DNA of 64,000 bases from Variovorax gossypii (GCF_003965815.1 NZ_RXOE01000005.1:310001-374000); one strand, 5' to 3'. Counted from the first letter of the stretch, positions 25,434 through 33,136 are shown. Made by a program: numbers and translations. Notes: a model not told the origin generated them from the letters alone.

Positions 25434-25461
25434 AAGAAAAAACCGCCGGGCATGCCGGCGG
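25434..25461 (-). terminator. Rho-independent terminator of the DUF2958 gene
   Basis: Stem CCGCCGG (25443-25449) and CCGGCGG (25455-25461) with a five-base loop, followed on the minus-strand transcript by six U and then CUUG. It lies 28 bases past the DUF2958 stop and just upstream of the DUF932 leader. Confidence 0.85.
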
Positions 25462-25489
25462 CCAGGCTTTCAAGGGCCTTCCACGCGCC

Positions 25490-25849
25490 TCAGGCCTGGA
25501 TGCGCCCCGCGCTGCGAGCCACCTTCGCATAGGCACTCAGGCGCCGATCGGCGCGGAAATGCAGGTCCTGCTCGATCGGCAGCCCCAGCATGCCACGCAG
25601 CCCGGCCAGCTCCGACAGGCGTACGCAGCCCAGCTCCGGAAAGCCCATCCCGAGGTCGCACAGGCCGAACGCGATATCAGGGTCCCCGGGGTCGATCGCG
25701 CCGAGCAGCCAGGTGGCACCCGCATCGGGCGTGAACAGCTTGACCACCGGCAGCGGATCGAACTCCGCCTGCGCCCACGAGGGCATGCCGTTGGCCAGCA
25801 GTTGCGCGAACTGCGCGTCGGTGAGGAATGAAAAACTGGAAGCAGCCAT
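25490..25849 (-). CDS. DUF2958 family protein
   Basis: A 119-residue protein with the DUF2958 core P-V-V-K-L-F-T-P-D-A-G-A-T-W-L-L, D-P-D-I-A-F-G-L-C-D-L-G-M-G-F-P-E-L-G and R-D/E-DLHFRADRRLSAYA. The family is typical of plasmid and ICE accessory regions and has no known activity. AAGGAG lies ahead of ATG 25849. It has its own leader (25872-25988) and terminator, like DUF932. Confidence 0.9.
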   Translation of the reverse strand: MAASSFSFLTDAQFAQLLANGMPSWAQAEFDPLPVVKLFTPDAGATWLLGAIDPGDPDIAFGLCDLGMGFPELGCVRLSELAGLRGMLGLPIEQDLHFRADRRLSAYAKVARSAGRIQA

Positions 25850-25871
25850 GGCGTTCTCCTTGAACGGTTGC

Positions 25872-25988
25872 GGGCGGGATTGCCCAGTACCGTCGCGGGC
25901 ACGCCGCAGCGCAGCGGTCAGGGTTCGAAGACGGCCCCTAGGGCCGCCAGCGCGCCGCAAGGCGCGCGCAGACCTTGACGGCGAGAAC
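25872..25988 (-). ncRNA. radC-RNA-like 5' leader of DUF2958 gene (copy B1)
   Basis: It carries the hairpin GGGC-GGGATT-GCCC (25872-25885), a GC-rich hairpin GCGCGCC-GCAA-GGCGCGC in the middle, and CCTTGACGGCGAGAAC at 25973-25988. Compared with copy A1 the stem sequence differs but pairing is kept and the loop is identical. Confidence 0.6.
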
Positions 25989-26134
25989 GGTGTGCCACGA
26001 TGAAGGAGCCAGCAAGCCAGCCCCACGCACCACCACTGCCGCCTTGTTTCTCTTCGACGAAGCGAGCCGCGCCTGAGACCTACACAATGGGCGGGAGGCG
26101 TATCGCGCCGTCTCGGGTTCAATTCAGGTCATTC

Positions 26135-26163
26135 TTGCCAAAATTTGCCATCAAATCTATCAT
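26135..26163 (+). promoter_or_regulatory. Predicted promoter of parDE
   Basis: TTGCCA (26135-26140) and TATCAT (26158-26163) with a 17-base spacer. The -10 box ends only six bases before the parD ATG, so the transcript may be leaderless. TTTGCCA is repeated directly next to the -35 box and may be part of the ParD operator. Confidence 0.5.
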
Positions 26164-26169
26164 CACGCC

Positions 26170-26427
26170 ATGAGCACGATGAACATTTCCCTGCCCGACG
26201 CGCTCAAGTCCTTCGTGGACGAACAAGTCGAGACGCGCGCATTCGGGACCAGCAGCGAGTACGTGCGTGAGTTGATCCGCAAGGATCAGGAGCGTGTGCA
26301 TCTTCGTGGCCTGCTGCTCGAGGGGGCCGCGTCAGCGCCTGGGAGGCCGGCCGACGCGGCGTACTTCAAGACGCTGCGCGACCGGGTTCGTGCAGCCGGC
26401 AAGCCGAAGGCCAGCGCGCGCAAGTGA
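26170..26427 (+). CDS. parD: ParD-type (CopG/RHH) antitoxin
   Basis: An 85-residue antitoxin. The N-terminal ribbon-helix-helix starts M-N-I-S-L-P-D-A-L-K-S-F-V-D-E-Q-V and runs through S-S-E-Y-V-R-E-L-I-R-K-D; the C-terminal half is the toxin-binding tail. It represses its own promoter and neutralises the ParE toxin, whose gene starts four bases before its stop codon. The module is inserted between two leader repeats (25872-25988 and 26769-26840). Confidence 0.93.
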   Translation: MSTMNISLPDALKSFVDEQVETRAFGTSSEYVRELIRKDQERVHLRGLLLEGAASAPGRPADAAYFKTLRDRVRAAGKPKASARK

Positions 26428-26753
26428 AAGCCAGGGAGATCGTCCCGCGCGCGCAAGCCCACGAGGACGTAGACGCGATCATTGAGCACTACCCGAGCGA
26501 AGATGCCGAGCATGCCGCGCTGGGTTTCATCGACGCATTGGAAGAGGCCTACGCGCACATTGCGCGCCACCCGTCCACCGGCTCACCACGGTACGCGCAC
26601 GAACTGAATCTGCCGGAGCTGCGGTTCTGGCCGTTGACGCGCTATCCACACCTGGTCTTCTACGTCGAGCACGGGCCACACATCGATGTGTGGCGTGTCT
26701 TGCATGGGCAGCAGGACATTCCTGCGCGGATGCGGGTACCGGGCGAGGTCTGA
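26424..26753 (+). CDS. parE: ParE/RelE superfamily toxin
   Basis: A 109-residue toxin with the ParE core (A-H-E-D-V-D-A-I-I-E-H-Y, A-L-G-F-I-D-A-L-E-E-A-Y, H-P-S-T-G-S-P-R-Y, R-F-W-P-L-T-R-Y-P-H-L-V-F-Y-V, D-V-W-R-V-L-H-G-Q-Q-D-I-P). ParE toxins inhibit DNA gyrase. It is coupled to parD by an ATGA overlap. It appears full-length. Confidence 0.93.
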   Translation: MKAREIVPRAQAHEDVDAIIEHYPSEDAEHAALGFIDALEEAYAHIARHPSTGSPRYAHELNLPELRFWPLTRYPHLVFYVEHGPHIDVWRVLHGQQDIPARMRVPGEV

Positions 26754-26768
26754 CGGCCTGACAAGGCC

Positions 26769-26840
26769 TGGTTCGAAGACGGCCCCTAGGGCCGCCAGCG
26801 CCGCGCCCAGCCGCTGCGCGCAGCCCTTGACGGCGAGAAC
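26769..26840 (-). repeat. Truncated radC-RNA-like leader fragment (copy B2)
   Basis: GTTCGAAGACGG followed by the GC-rich middle and CCCTTGACGGCGAGAAC. It lacks the gene-proximal hairpin. From here to 26975 the sequence closely follows 43485-43675 (CTTTCTGGCTCCCCGGGATC and GGATCCCTTCAGGGG occur in both), so it is a duplicated segment. Confidence 0.7.
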
Positions 26841-26978
26841 GCCGTGCAACGCTGAAGGCACCAGCAAGACCGCCCCCACCCTCTTCTCCCCCTCTGCTCC
26901 CCCCGCTTTCTGGCTCCCCGGGATCCGGGCAGCACGCGCACCGCGCGCCCCGCTCGGAACGGATCCCTTCAGGGGCAC

Positions 26979-27091
26979 CGCGACAGGGACTTCCTGGCGA
27001 CGAGGGCTTAGGTCGATGGAGAGGACGAGGACGAAGAGGAGGAGGAAGAAGAAAAAGCCGACGCAGCGGAGAGAGGCACGGATGAAGCCAT
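26979..27091 (-). pseudogene. 5' remnant of a second DUF932 gene
   Basis: From ATG 27091 (minus strand) the first codons match the intact DUF932 gene at 24300-25178: M-A-S-S-V-P-L-S-A against M-T-S-S-M-P-L-S-A, then a poly-Ser tract, then a TAA. Similarity resumes out of function at A-R-K-S-L-S and ends abruptly near 26979, where it joins the B2 segment. It keeps its leader (27113-27200). Confidence 0.8.
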
Positions 27092-27112
27092 GAGGAGCTC
27101 CTGAGTGACGCG

Positions 27113-27200
27113 CAGGCGGGATTGCCTGCGTCACCCCGGGCTCACGCGGCAGCGCAGCGCTCAGGGCCCGCCGCAGGCGCGCGGCACGCGCCGAGCACGA
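27113..27200 (-). repeat. radC-RNA-like leader, truncated (copy A2)
   Basis: Nearly identical to copy A1 from the ribosome site through the CAGGC-GGGATT-GCCTG hairpin (27113-27128) to about 27200, then lost. The distal CGAGAAC block is missing, and the palindrome core TTCGGCATGCCGAA follows at 27222. Confidence 0.75.
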
Positions 27201-27221
27201 AGCGGCGCCCCCTTCCCGGTG

Positions 27222-27235
27222 TTCGGCATGCCGAA
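27222..27235. repeat. Palindrome core TTCGGCATGCCGAA, copy 3
   Basis: A perfect 14-base palindrome, identical to the core of the copies at 21956 and 22782, placed just beyond the truncated leader A2. The rest of 27236-27448 shows no supported gene. Confidence 0.8.
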
Positions 27236-27448
27236 GACCGGCAAGAACAAGCACGGCGCGCACGCACCCTTGCTTTGGCACATCGGCGCGCCGGTACTTC
27301 GATCCGCAGGCGGCGCGGCAACGCACCGTGGACCTCATGGCTGCCACTAGGCGCTCATCTGGCCCATCGTCATCCGCAACGGCGAAGACCCGGGCAAGGT
27401 TCTTCGCAAGCCGGGCCATCCAGCCGTATTCAACAATTCAAGAGAACC

Positions 27449-27466
27449 TTATTTTGAGCAAAATAA
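27449..27466. promoter_or_regulatory. Operator candidate of the phd-type antitoxin
   Basis: Perfect inverted repeat TTATTTTG-AG-CAAAATAA, AT-rich in a GC-rich neighbourhood, 28 bases upstream of the antitoxin ATG. Phd/YefM antitoxins bind such dyads to autoregulate. Confidence 0.65.
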
Positions 27467-27494
27467 AGAGCACTTAAAGTCCCAGGAGACTCAC

Positions 27495-27812
27495 ATGGTC
27501 ATCTCGGTGCGCGACATCGTCCCCTTCTCCACGGCTCGGACACATTTGTCCGATCTCGTGCTGGAAGTCCAGAACGGTGCGGAAAAGATCATCACCAAGA
27601 ACGGTGAACCGGCGGTCGCCGTGATTGACATCAAGCGACTGGATCACTATCACCGGCTGGAACGCGCGCATGTCCACTTGCTCTTGTTGGAAGACGTGGA
27701 CAAAGGCCTTGCCGACGTCAAGGCCGGCCGCACCATTGACGCCAGAGCGGGGCTCAGCGCCTTGATGAAGCGCAAGCGCAGGACGGCGACCGGCGGGCGC
27801 GACAAGGACTGA
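27495..27812 (+). CDS. Phd/YefM family antitoxin
   Basis: A 105-residue antitoxin. Residues 1-60 match the Phd/YefM fold (V-R-D-I-V-P-F-S-T-A-R-T-H-L-S-D-L-V-L-E-V-Q-N-G-A-E-K-I-I-T-K-N-G-E-P-A-V-A-V-I). The C-terminal part is helical and then very basic. AGGAG precedes the ATG. It lies five bases ahead of the toxin gene, with an operator-like dyad upstream. Confidence 0.9.
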   Translation: MVISVRDIVPFSTARTHLSDLVLEVQNGAEKIITKNGEPAVAVIDIKRLDHYHRLERAHVHLLLLEDVDKGLADVKAGRTIDARAGLSALMKRKRRTATGGRDKD

Positions 27813-27817
27813 CTGAA

Positions 27818-28237
27818 ATGCGGGACGCCGACGGCGATGAACCTCGAGCCAACGTCCGATACGCAGCGAGCTTCGCCCGGAATCTGGAAGCTATCGAGAC
27901 GTACTGGTTGGAAAACGGCTTCATCGAAGGCTACGACCGTCTCTTGGTTGCATTGACCGAGACGGTGGTGCCCAACCTGGAGCGGCATCCGGGCATGGGA
28001 CGCCTGTTCCTGGAAAGATCCGTCGACTCGGTGGAAGCCGAAAGAATCGGCAAACGCATCGTCTCCCAGTTGTCCGGGCTCGGGCGGGATGCGCGTATTC
28101 GCGAATACGCGATGGACGATCATCTGGTGCTCTATGTCCACCTGCGCACCAGGTCAGATCCGTCGGGCGCCGAGCAGCTGCTGGCCGTCAAACATCAGAA
28201 GCAGCTCGGGTGCGATCTGTTTGCGAGGAACAGATAG
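27818..28237 (+). CDS. RelE/ParE superfamily toxin
   Basis: A 139-residue protein, longer than a minimal RelE. The middle has the family pattern A-R-N-L-E-A-I-E-T-Y-W and L-E-R-H-P-G-M-G-R, and the C-terminal strands are Y-A-M-D-D-H-L-V-L-Y-V-H and L-L-A-V-K-H-Q-K-Q-L. It should be the toxin partner of the Phd-like protein upstream. RelE or gyrase-type activity cannot be told from sequence alone. Confidence 0.85.
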   Translation: MRDADGDEPRANVRYAASFARNLEAIETYWLENGFIEGYDRLLVALTETVVPNLERHPGMGRLFLERSVDSVEAERIGKRIVSQLSGLGRDARIREYAMDDHLVLYVHLRTRSDPSGAEQLLAVKHQKQLGCDLFARNR

Positions 28238-28625
28238 GCGCAGGCACCGCGCCGGATGCCGGTCAGAGGCCCATCCTTGCCGGTCGCCTGCCGCACGGCG
28301 TCAGGAGCATCACCGACGCCCGCAGGGTCCGCCGGCGTCTTTCTTGGGCCTTGTTGGCATACGACAGCACTCTAAAGTTGCCGGGGCCGTACGACCTGCC
28401 GGTGCTCGTTCGGCACGCCGCACGAACACCGAGAGGCAGGCAGAAGGAAAACAAGAAAAGCGCGTCGGACCGAGATCGCGGCTACACCGCGTCACGGCGC
28501 CGGATGGCCGGCGACCGTGGGCCACAGGCACCCGGCCGTGCGCTTGAGCGTCATGCGCGACCGGCTGGACCCCGGCCGGACTGGCCAGCCCTCCACGAGA
28601 ACCACGGCCAGGTGCTCGGCATGGG
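28238..28625. other. Intergenic stretch without a supported gene
   Basis: Several overlapping frames exist but none shows a ribosome site or a known family. The right-hand end borders a DUF4189 remnant, so part may be decayed coding sequence. Confidence 0.4.
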
Positions 28626-28757
28626 TCAGCACGAAGACGTGCTCGCCATGCCTTCGGGACTCATGCCGGCAGGACCGCTTCCCTCCGCGTGAAGCTGCGT
28701 GCCCGCGCCCGCGCCCGTGCCTGGCAGGCAGCAGGGCAATGGGGTTGCCACTTTCAT
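28626..28757 (-). pseudogene. Remnant of a DUF4189 gene (43 codons)
   Basis: From ATG 28757 (minus strand) a signal-like start leads to H-A-E-G-S-G-P-A-G-M-S-P-E-G-M, which parallels H-A-E-G-G-C-P-T-G-M-V-P-E-G-G in the two intact DUF4189 genes just upstream, then a TGA after T-S-S-C. The domain itself is missing or decayed. Confidence 0.65.
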
Positions 28758-28785
28758 GCGGGGTATCCCTGGCTTGCCTGGCGGC

Positions 28786-29280
28786 TCAGCGAACGGGCAC
28801 CGCCATGCTGCACCTGCTGTAGACGACCTTGCAGGAGGTATCGGCGCACAGCTCCAGCACGGTGCTTTCCGCTTCGCTCAACTTGCGTGCGCTCGCAACG
28901 CTGTAGTGCGTGTCGCTCTTCGCGAGCGCGACGCATCCGTTGGAATATGCGGAGACCAGCTCGCACTTCTTCGAGCCCAGGGAAAGGCAGTTCGCCATGG
29001 CGATTCTTTCCGCCTCGGGTCGGCTGGATTTGTCGCGCGACGCACCGATGTTGCCCGTGTACTGGGCGTCCAGGGCGACAGCTCCCCATCGCTCGATGTA
29101 CGTGACGCTTCGCGGCCCTGACGAGGCCTGCGCCCCGGCTTGGCCGGAGCCAGGAAGAGGCCGGCACGAGGACGTGCCTGGCCCGCCTTCGGGAACCATG
29201 CCAGTTGGGCAACCGCCCTCTGCATGAGACTGAGTGCTCATCACCAGCACGCAGCAAAGCAATAGTACTTGCGCTCTCAT
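28786..29280 (-). CDS. Exported DUF4189 protein (last gene of the exported-protein operon)
   Basis: A 164-residue secreted protein. A signal peptide (VLLLCCVLVMSTQSHA) is followed by a short C-P-x-G linker and a DUF4189 domain (RWGAVALDAQYTGNIGASRDKSSRPEAERIAMANCLSLGSKKCELVSAYSNGCVALA..) with several paired cysteines. The family is periplasmic or secreted and of unknown function. ATG 29280 is preferred for spacing to GAGG; an ATG at 29286 is two codons earlier. Very similar to its neighbour at 29310, so the pair arose by duplication. Confidence 0.88.
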   Translation of the reverse strand: MRAQVLLLCCVLVMSTQSHAEGGCPTGMVPEGGPGTSSCRPLPGSGQAGAQASSGPRSVTYIERWGAVALDAQYTGNIGASRDKSSRPEAERIAMANCLSLGSKKCELVSAYSNGCVALAKSDTHYSVASARKLSEAESTVLELCADTSCKVVYSRCSMAVPVR

Positions 29281-29309
29281 CGACATCTACCTCGGGTCGG
29301 CTCTGCAGG

Positions 29310-29822
29310 TCAGCGAACGGCGATTGCCTTGCTGCAGTCGGTGAAAACGACTTTGCAGGAAGCTTCGTCGCACTGCTTCATCGCCGCGCCCTGAGCGTCG
29401 CTCGGTGTGGGCCGGCTCGCGATTCCAAAGTGAGCGGTGCTCTCTGCCAATGCCACACAACCGTTGGAATAGGTCGAGATCAGCTCGCACTTCCTGGAAC
29501 CCAGGGAGAGGCAGTTCTCCATGGCGATCCTTTCTGCTTCGGTGCGGCTGGACTTGTCATGCGAAGCGCCCACATTCGCCGTTGCGTGGGTGTCCATCGC
29601 AACGGCCCCCCATCGCTCGATGTACGTGACGCTCCGGGGCCCCGACGGGGCCTGCGCCCCCGGTTGGCCAGGACCAGGAAGAGGCCGGCAGGAGGACGCG
29701 CCCGGGCCGCCTTCGGGAACCGTGCCGGCGGGGCAGCCGCCCTCCGCGTGAGCGAGCGGCTGAATGCCGAACAGGCAGACGAGCAGGGGCAGGGGCAGGG
29801 GCAGGGGCAGGAGGAATCTCAT
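29310..29822 (-). CDS. Exported DUF4189 protein (paralogue)
   Basis: A 170-residue secreted protein. The signal peptide contains repeated L-P (LPLPLPLPLLVCLFGIQPLAHA), encoded by a CAGGGG tandem repeat. The mature part shares the P-R-S-V-T-Y-I-E-R-W-G-A-V-A block and cysteine pattern of the 28786 gene. It ends 23 bases before that gene. A longer frame upstream adds a tail without support. Confidence 0.87.
   Translation of the reverse strand: MRFLLPLPLPLPLLVCLFGIQPLAHAEGGCPAGTVPEGGPGASSCRPLPGPGQPGAQAPSGPRSVTYIERWGAVAMDTHATANVGASHDKSSRTEAERIAMENCLSLGSRKCELISTYSNGCVALAESTAHFGIASRPTPSDAQGAAMKQCDEASCKVVFTDCSKAIAVR
29784..29811 (+). repeat. Hexanucleotide tandem repeat (CAGGGG) in a signal peptide
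   Basis: Four consecutive CAGGGG units plus a partial one. They encode the Leu-Pro run of the 29310 gene's signal peptide. Slippage would change signal length by two residues without a frameshift. Confidence 0.75.
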
Positions 29823-29891
29823 GGTGACCGGAGATCCCGATGCGGACCATGTGTCTCGCTCATGCAGTTTCCTGGCCATATTCAACCCTCC

Positions 29892-30488
29892 TCAGTAAGT
29901 CCTGCGCCAGACAAGAAAGATGTCCTTGCGGAAATTGCTGTCCTTGTTGCCGGGAATCTGCTCGTCCCGCGTCGGAATGAACATCGCCGTGTAGACGCTG
30001 ATGGTGCGGTCGTCCACCTCGAGGTACATATCCGGCGCGCCGGCGACAGGGCCTGCGTGGAAGTCGGTCATCTTTTCCCTGGGAACGGCATGCCAGACCA
30101 GCTCGTCCCGGAAGATCCGGCCGATGTCGACGCTCGCCTCGTGCGTCGCACCGTCCTTCGATGTCCAGCGCACCTCGGCCGGACCAGGAAAGTTGCGGAT
30201 ACCGAGTTCCGTCGATCCCCATGCATTGCCGTTGTCGTCTGCGGGCTTGGGCGGCGAGGCCTTGCCGTCGGGCTGCCGCGCCTGCTGGTGGCCGTTGTAG
30301 ACGACCGTACAGCCGACGCTGTCGTAGCACAGCGCCTGGAAGTTGTGGCGCTTGAAGCGCAGCGGGACCTGCCGGGTCAGCGCCGGCGGTTCGATCTCCT
30401 GCTCCCGATCGGCCGGTTGGGCATGACCCCATCCGGCCGGCTGAAGAAGCAGACAGAGCAGCAAAGGCAACGCAGTGCGATGACGCAT
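29892..30488 (-). CDS. Exported protein of unknown function (possible Tli-like immunity protein)
   Basis: A 198-residue secreted protein. The signal peptide (LPLLLCLLLQPAGWGHA) is followed by a beta-rich mature domain with V-P-L-R-F-K-R-H-N-F, C-Y-D-S-V-G-C-T-V-V-Y-N-G-H, I-R-N-F-P-G-P-A-E-V-R-W and F-I-P-T-R-D-E-Q-I-P-G-N-K-D-S-N-F-R-K-D. From memory, sequences of this pattern occur beside type VI secretion lipase effectors, where they may be immunity proteins; I cannot confirm that here and no effector is in the window. It is part of the leftward six-gene operon. Confidence 0.75.
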   Translation of the reverse strand: MRHRTALPLLLCLLLQPAGWGHAQPADREQEIEPPALTRQVPLRFKRHNFQALCYDSVGCTVVYNGHQQARQPDGKASPPKPADDNGNAWGSTELGIRNFPGPAEVRWTSKDGATHEASVDIGRIFRDELVWHAVPREKMTDFHAGPVAGAPDMYLEVDDRTISVYTAMFIPTRDEQIPGNKDSNFRKDIFLVWRRTY

Positions 30489-30502
30489 GACCGAGCCGTT
30501 CT

Positions 30503-31150
30503 CTATGGTTGCTTTGCGCGCTGGCAACCCATCTGCTTGATCAGCGCCGACGGATCGTCGGCATCGAAGAAGAATGCCGAATGGACCGGACTGGAAGCAG
30601 GATCGGGCCAGGCCTGGAGCCTGCCGCGCGCGAACAGCTGGCGCCCTTCTCCGGGCCAGCTCAGGCGCATGAAGACGTCCCTGCTCCAGGGCGCCATGCC
30701 GCCTTCGTCCCACGCGCAGTGGTCGGCGAGCAGCGTGACGGTCACGCCGGGCTCGAGCTGCTGCCGCAGGATCTCGCGGAACTGCGTGGTCGGCTTCTGC
30801 CGGCCGGCCGGCGGGATCAAGACGCCAGCCGACGTGGTCCGGCCTTTCGCATCGCGCTCGATGGTCAGCACAGCCTGCACGGACGGCTTGCCGGGTGCGC
30901 CGGGCAGCTCGATCGTGCCTTCGGCTTCGGGGCCCGCATCCTTGCCGTTCGTCCACCGAATGCCGGGCTGCGGTGCGTAGGGGTTGTAGGAGGCCTGCCT
31001 GACGACATCGCCGAGCAGCAGTTTGAGCGGCGTGTCGTTGGCCGGCGCCGTCTGCGGCGATTGGGCGTATGCAGCGCTTGCGAGCAGCGAAACCGACATC
31101 GCGAGGGCGCGCAGACTGCGCAGGGCAATGCGTGAAGGGATTGGGTGCAC
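30503..31150 (-). CDS. Exported protein of unknown function
   Basis: A 215-residue protein from GTG 31150, with GGAAAGAG ahead. The signal peptide (LRALAMSVSLLASAAYA) leads to a mature domain with Y-N-P-Y-A-P-Q-P-G-I-R-W-T-N-G-K-D and, near the end, M-R-L-S-W-P-G-E-G-R and F-F-F-D-A-D-D-P-S-A-L-I-K-Q-M-G-C. No known family was recognised. It lies 14 bases ahead of the 29892 gene in the same operon. Confidence 0.72.
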   Translation of the reverse strand: MHPIPSRIALRSLRALAMSVSLLASAAYAQSPQTAPANDTPLKLLLGDVVRQASYNPYAPQPGIRWTNGKDAGPEAEGTIELPGAPGKPSVQAVLTIERDAKGRTTSAGVLIPPAGRQKPTTQFREILRQQLEPGVTVTLLADHCAWDEGGMAPWSRDVFMRLSWPGEGRQLFARGRLQAWPDPASSPVHSAFFFDADDPSALIKQMGCQRAKQP

Positions 31151-31172
31151 GGGAGCTCTTTCCTTTTCGGGG

Positions 31173-31931
31173 TCAGGACGCCTTGCACTGCATGCCTGCG
31201 ATCCGCTGCAGCGGTTTGTTTCGATAGAAAACGAAGTTCGTGACACCCGGCCCCTGGTTGCCGCCGTCTTCATCGACATAGGTTTCCGCGAACAGCGGCA
31301 TGGCGATGCCGGGGATGCCCAGCTCGTAGAAGGCGTTCTTCTGCGTGTTCGGTGCGCTCGTGCCATCGTCGAGCGTGCAACGGCCGGCAATGGGCTTGAC
31401 CGCGGCATCGCTGCCGAACTGCCGCTGCAGGATGCCTTGCGTGTCGTCGCTGGGGTAGAACTTCTGCAGTGCGATCGACAGCACATCGCTCGCATTGCCG
31501 TGGAGCACCACGCCGACGTGGCCTTCGTTGTCCTTTTTGACGCCGGCCTGCGCACCGACCTTGCCATCGGGTACATCCACTTCGCCGAAGCCGGCGAGGA
31601 GCATGTCGCCGCCGCGATAGTGCGTGGCGTCGGGCGAGACGGTATCGGGGTTGTCCAGCGGCTTCGCGTCGCTCCAGCGGACGCCCGCCACACTGTCGAA
31701 CGCTGCCCAGGGAGCAGCGGCCTGGCCACCGAGCACGCCCAGCAACCCCTGCAGGGACGATGCCTCGGCGCTGACCGGGACAGGGGTGGCTGCGGGGGCC
31801 ATGGTGGAGTTGGCAGGCGGCGATGCAGGCGATGTTGCAGCGGGCTCGCACGCGCTCAGGCAGATCAGCAAGGCACCAGCCGATGCGGCACGCAGGCTGG
31901 TGCGACGCACGCGCGCGGACAGGCATTGCAT
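31173..31931 (-). CDS. Lipoprotein of unknown function
   Basis: A 252-residue lipoprotein. The signal sequence ends in the lipobox L-S-A-C (Cys28), followed by a Pro/Ala/Ser-rich linker and a globular domain that contains G-V-R-W-S-D-A-K, Y-R-G-G-D-M-L-L-A-G-F-G and G-V-T-N-F-V-F-Y-R-N-K-P-L-Q-R-I. GAGGAG precedes the ATG. It shares with the 30503 protein a G-[IV]-R-W-[TS]-[ND] element, so the two may be distant relatives. Same operon. Confidence 0.78.
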   Translation of the reverse strand: MQCLSARVRRTSLRAASAGALLICLSACEPAATSPASPPANSTMAPAATPVPVSAEASSLQGLLGVLGGQAAAPWAAFDSVAGVRWSDAKPLDNPDTVSPDATHYRGGDMLLAGFGEVDVPDGKVGAQAGVKKDNEGHVGVVLHGNASDVLSIALQKFYPSDDTQGILQRQFGSDAAVKPIAGRCTLDDGTSAPNTQKNAFYELGIPGIAMPLFAETYVDEDGGNQGPGVTNFVFYRNKPLQRIAGMQCKAS

Positions 31932-31978
31932 GTGAAGGGCTCCTCGGGTTCGATGAAGTCAGCGAAGGCGCTGCGCAT

Positions 31979-32848
31979 TCAGCGGCACTTGACGTCGTAG
32001 TCCGAGACGGTTGGAAGGTCCTTCTCGCCCACGGTGGTCAGGGTCAGCCTGCCGGCCGGACCGGCATAGCCGAAGTCGCAGTAGGCGAGGCCGGTGCCAG
32101 CGCAGGACTCGGCCTCGGTGATGCCGCGTCTGACCAGCGCGGCCTGCCTGGGTTCAGGGCTGGCCCCGCCCCGCACAGGCTTCCAGCCCTTGTCGGCCAA
32201 CGCCTTGCGCGCCTTGTCGATCGGCATACCGTAGACGTTCGGCACCTTGGCCTGCCCCTTGCAGACCGACTCTTCATCGGCCAGCTTGCCCAGGCGCACC
32301 GTGCCGTCGGCCTCGACATGCAGATCGCCCACCGGCGAGCCGACGATGTCGCCGTCCCACACGCGCACGGCGCCGCCTTCGAGCGCGGTCAGGTTGCCGA
32401 TGGCGGTGTCGTCTGCCGACTTGCCGTAGGCGAGCGCAACGAGCTTGTCGCCGTCGAACACGGCCACGTTGCCCTGGGTGATGTTGCAGGTGCCGCTGGT
32501 GCCGGCTTCCATCTGGCCGGCGAAGCTGACGGCGCGGTAGGCGCCCAGCGGCAGGTCCGCCATCACGGCCCAGCCCTGTGCGGCCACCAGCCGCGCCGCC
32601 GCCGACTTCGGCTGGATCACGCGCCACGGGCAGCCGTCGCGGTCGCTGGCGCTGCCGCCCGCCTTGGGCAGGTTGGCGATCGCCTTCATGCGGATGTCCT
32701 TCAGGTCGGACGCCACGCGCGGTGCGGACGCATCCGTTGGTGCATTCGGTTGCGCAGCCGCCGGCAGCGAAAGTGCGAGGCTGAGCGTGAACGCAGCCCC
32801 CAACACGGCAGATGCATCCATGAGGTTCGGAAATGGGCGTGACAGCAT
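31979..32848 (-). CDS. Exported protein with a PASTA-like segment (first gene of the operon)
   Basis: A 289-residue secreted protein. The signal region is followed by a domain with C-P-W-R-V-I-Q-P-K-S, and residues about 205-230 read V-P-N-V-Y-G-M-P-I-D-K-A-R-K-A-L-A-D-K-G-W, typical of PASTA-like repeats that bind peptidoglycan or related ligands. Several cysteines could form disulfides. No good ribosome site is seen at ATG 32848; an ATG nine codons later is possible. It is divergent from the AraC gene across a 288-base gap. Confidence 0.78.
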   Translation of the reverse strand: MLSRPFPNLMDASAVLGAAFTLSLALSLPAAAQPNAPTDASAPRVASDLKDIRMKAIANLPKAGGSASDRDGCPWRVIQPKSAAARLVAAQGWAVMADLPLGAYRAVSFAGQMEAGTSGTCNITQGNVAVFDGDKLVALAYGKSADDTAIGNLTALEGGAVRVWDGDIVGSPVGDLHVEADGTVRLGKLADEESVCKGQAKVPNVYGMPIDKARKALADKGWKPVRGGASPEPRQAALVRRGITEAESCAGTGLAYCDFGYAGPAGRLTLTTVGEKDLPTVSDYDVKCR

Positions 32849-33136
32849 GAGGAGAGCTTGGGAAGACGTTGGTTTCGAGGCGTGGCTGACGCAACGATTG
32901 TCGAAGCGTAGCGGGTATGGCGGCGTCCAGTTTCCACCTGATGTAGATGAAATTGCACCTTGGTCCCGAAAGTGCGGGACTAGGATGCGCGCTCGATGTC
33001 GCGACTCCGCGAAGATATCCGATGCATGCCTCGATGCCGTCCAGGCTCACAGGATGCGATGTTCCTGGCGCAGCGTGCCTGCGTTGCAACGCCGCTCGGC
33101 GATGATGCTTGGGTCATGAGAAGAGAGCTCGTTGCC

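Noticed and set aside
25179..27205. Leader repeats as insertion-sequence ends
   Set aside because: They are not terminal inverted repeats around a transposase, and their position is fixed relative to start codons, which fits 5' leaders instead.
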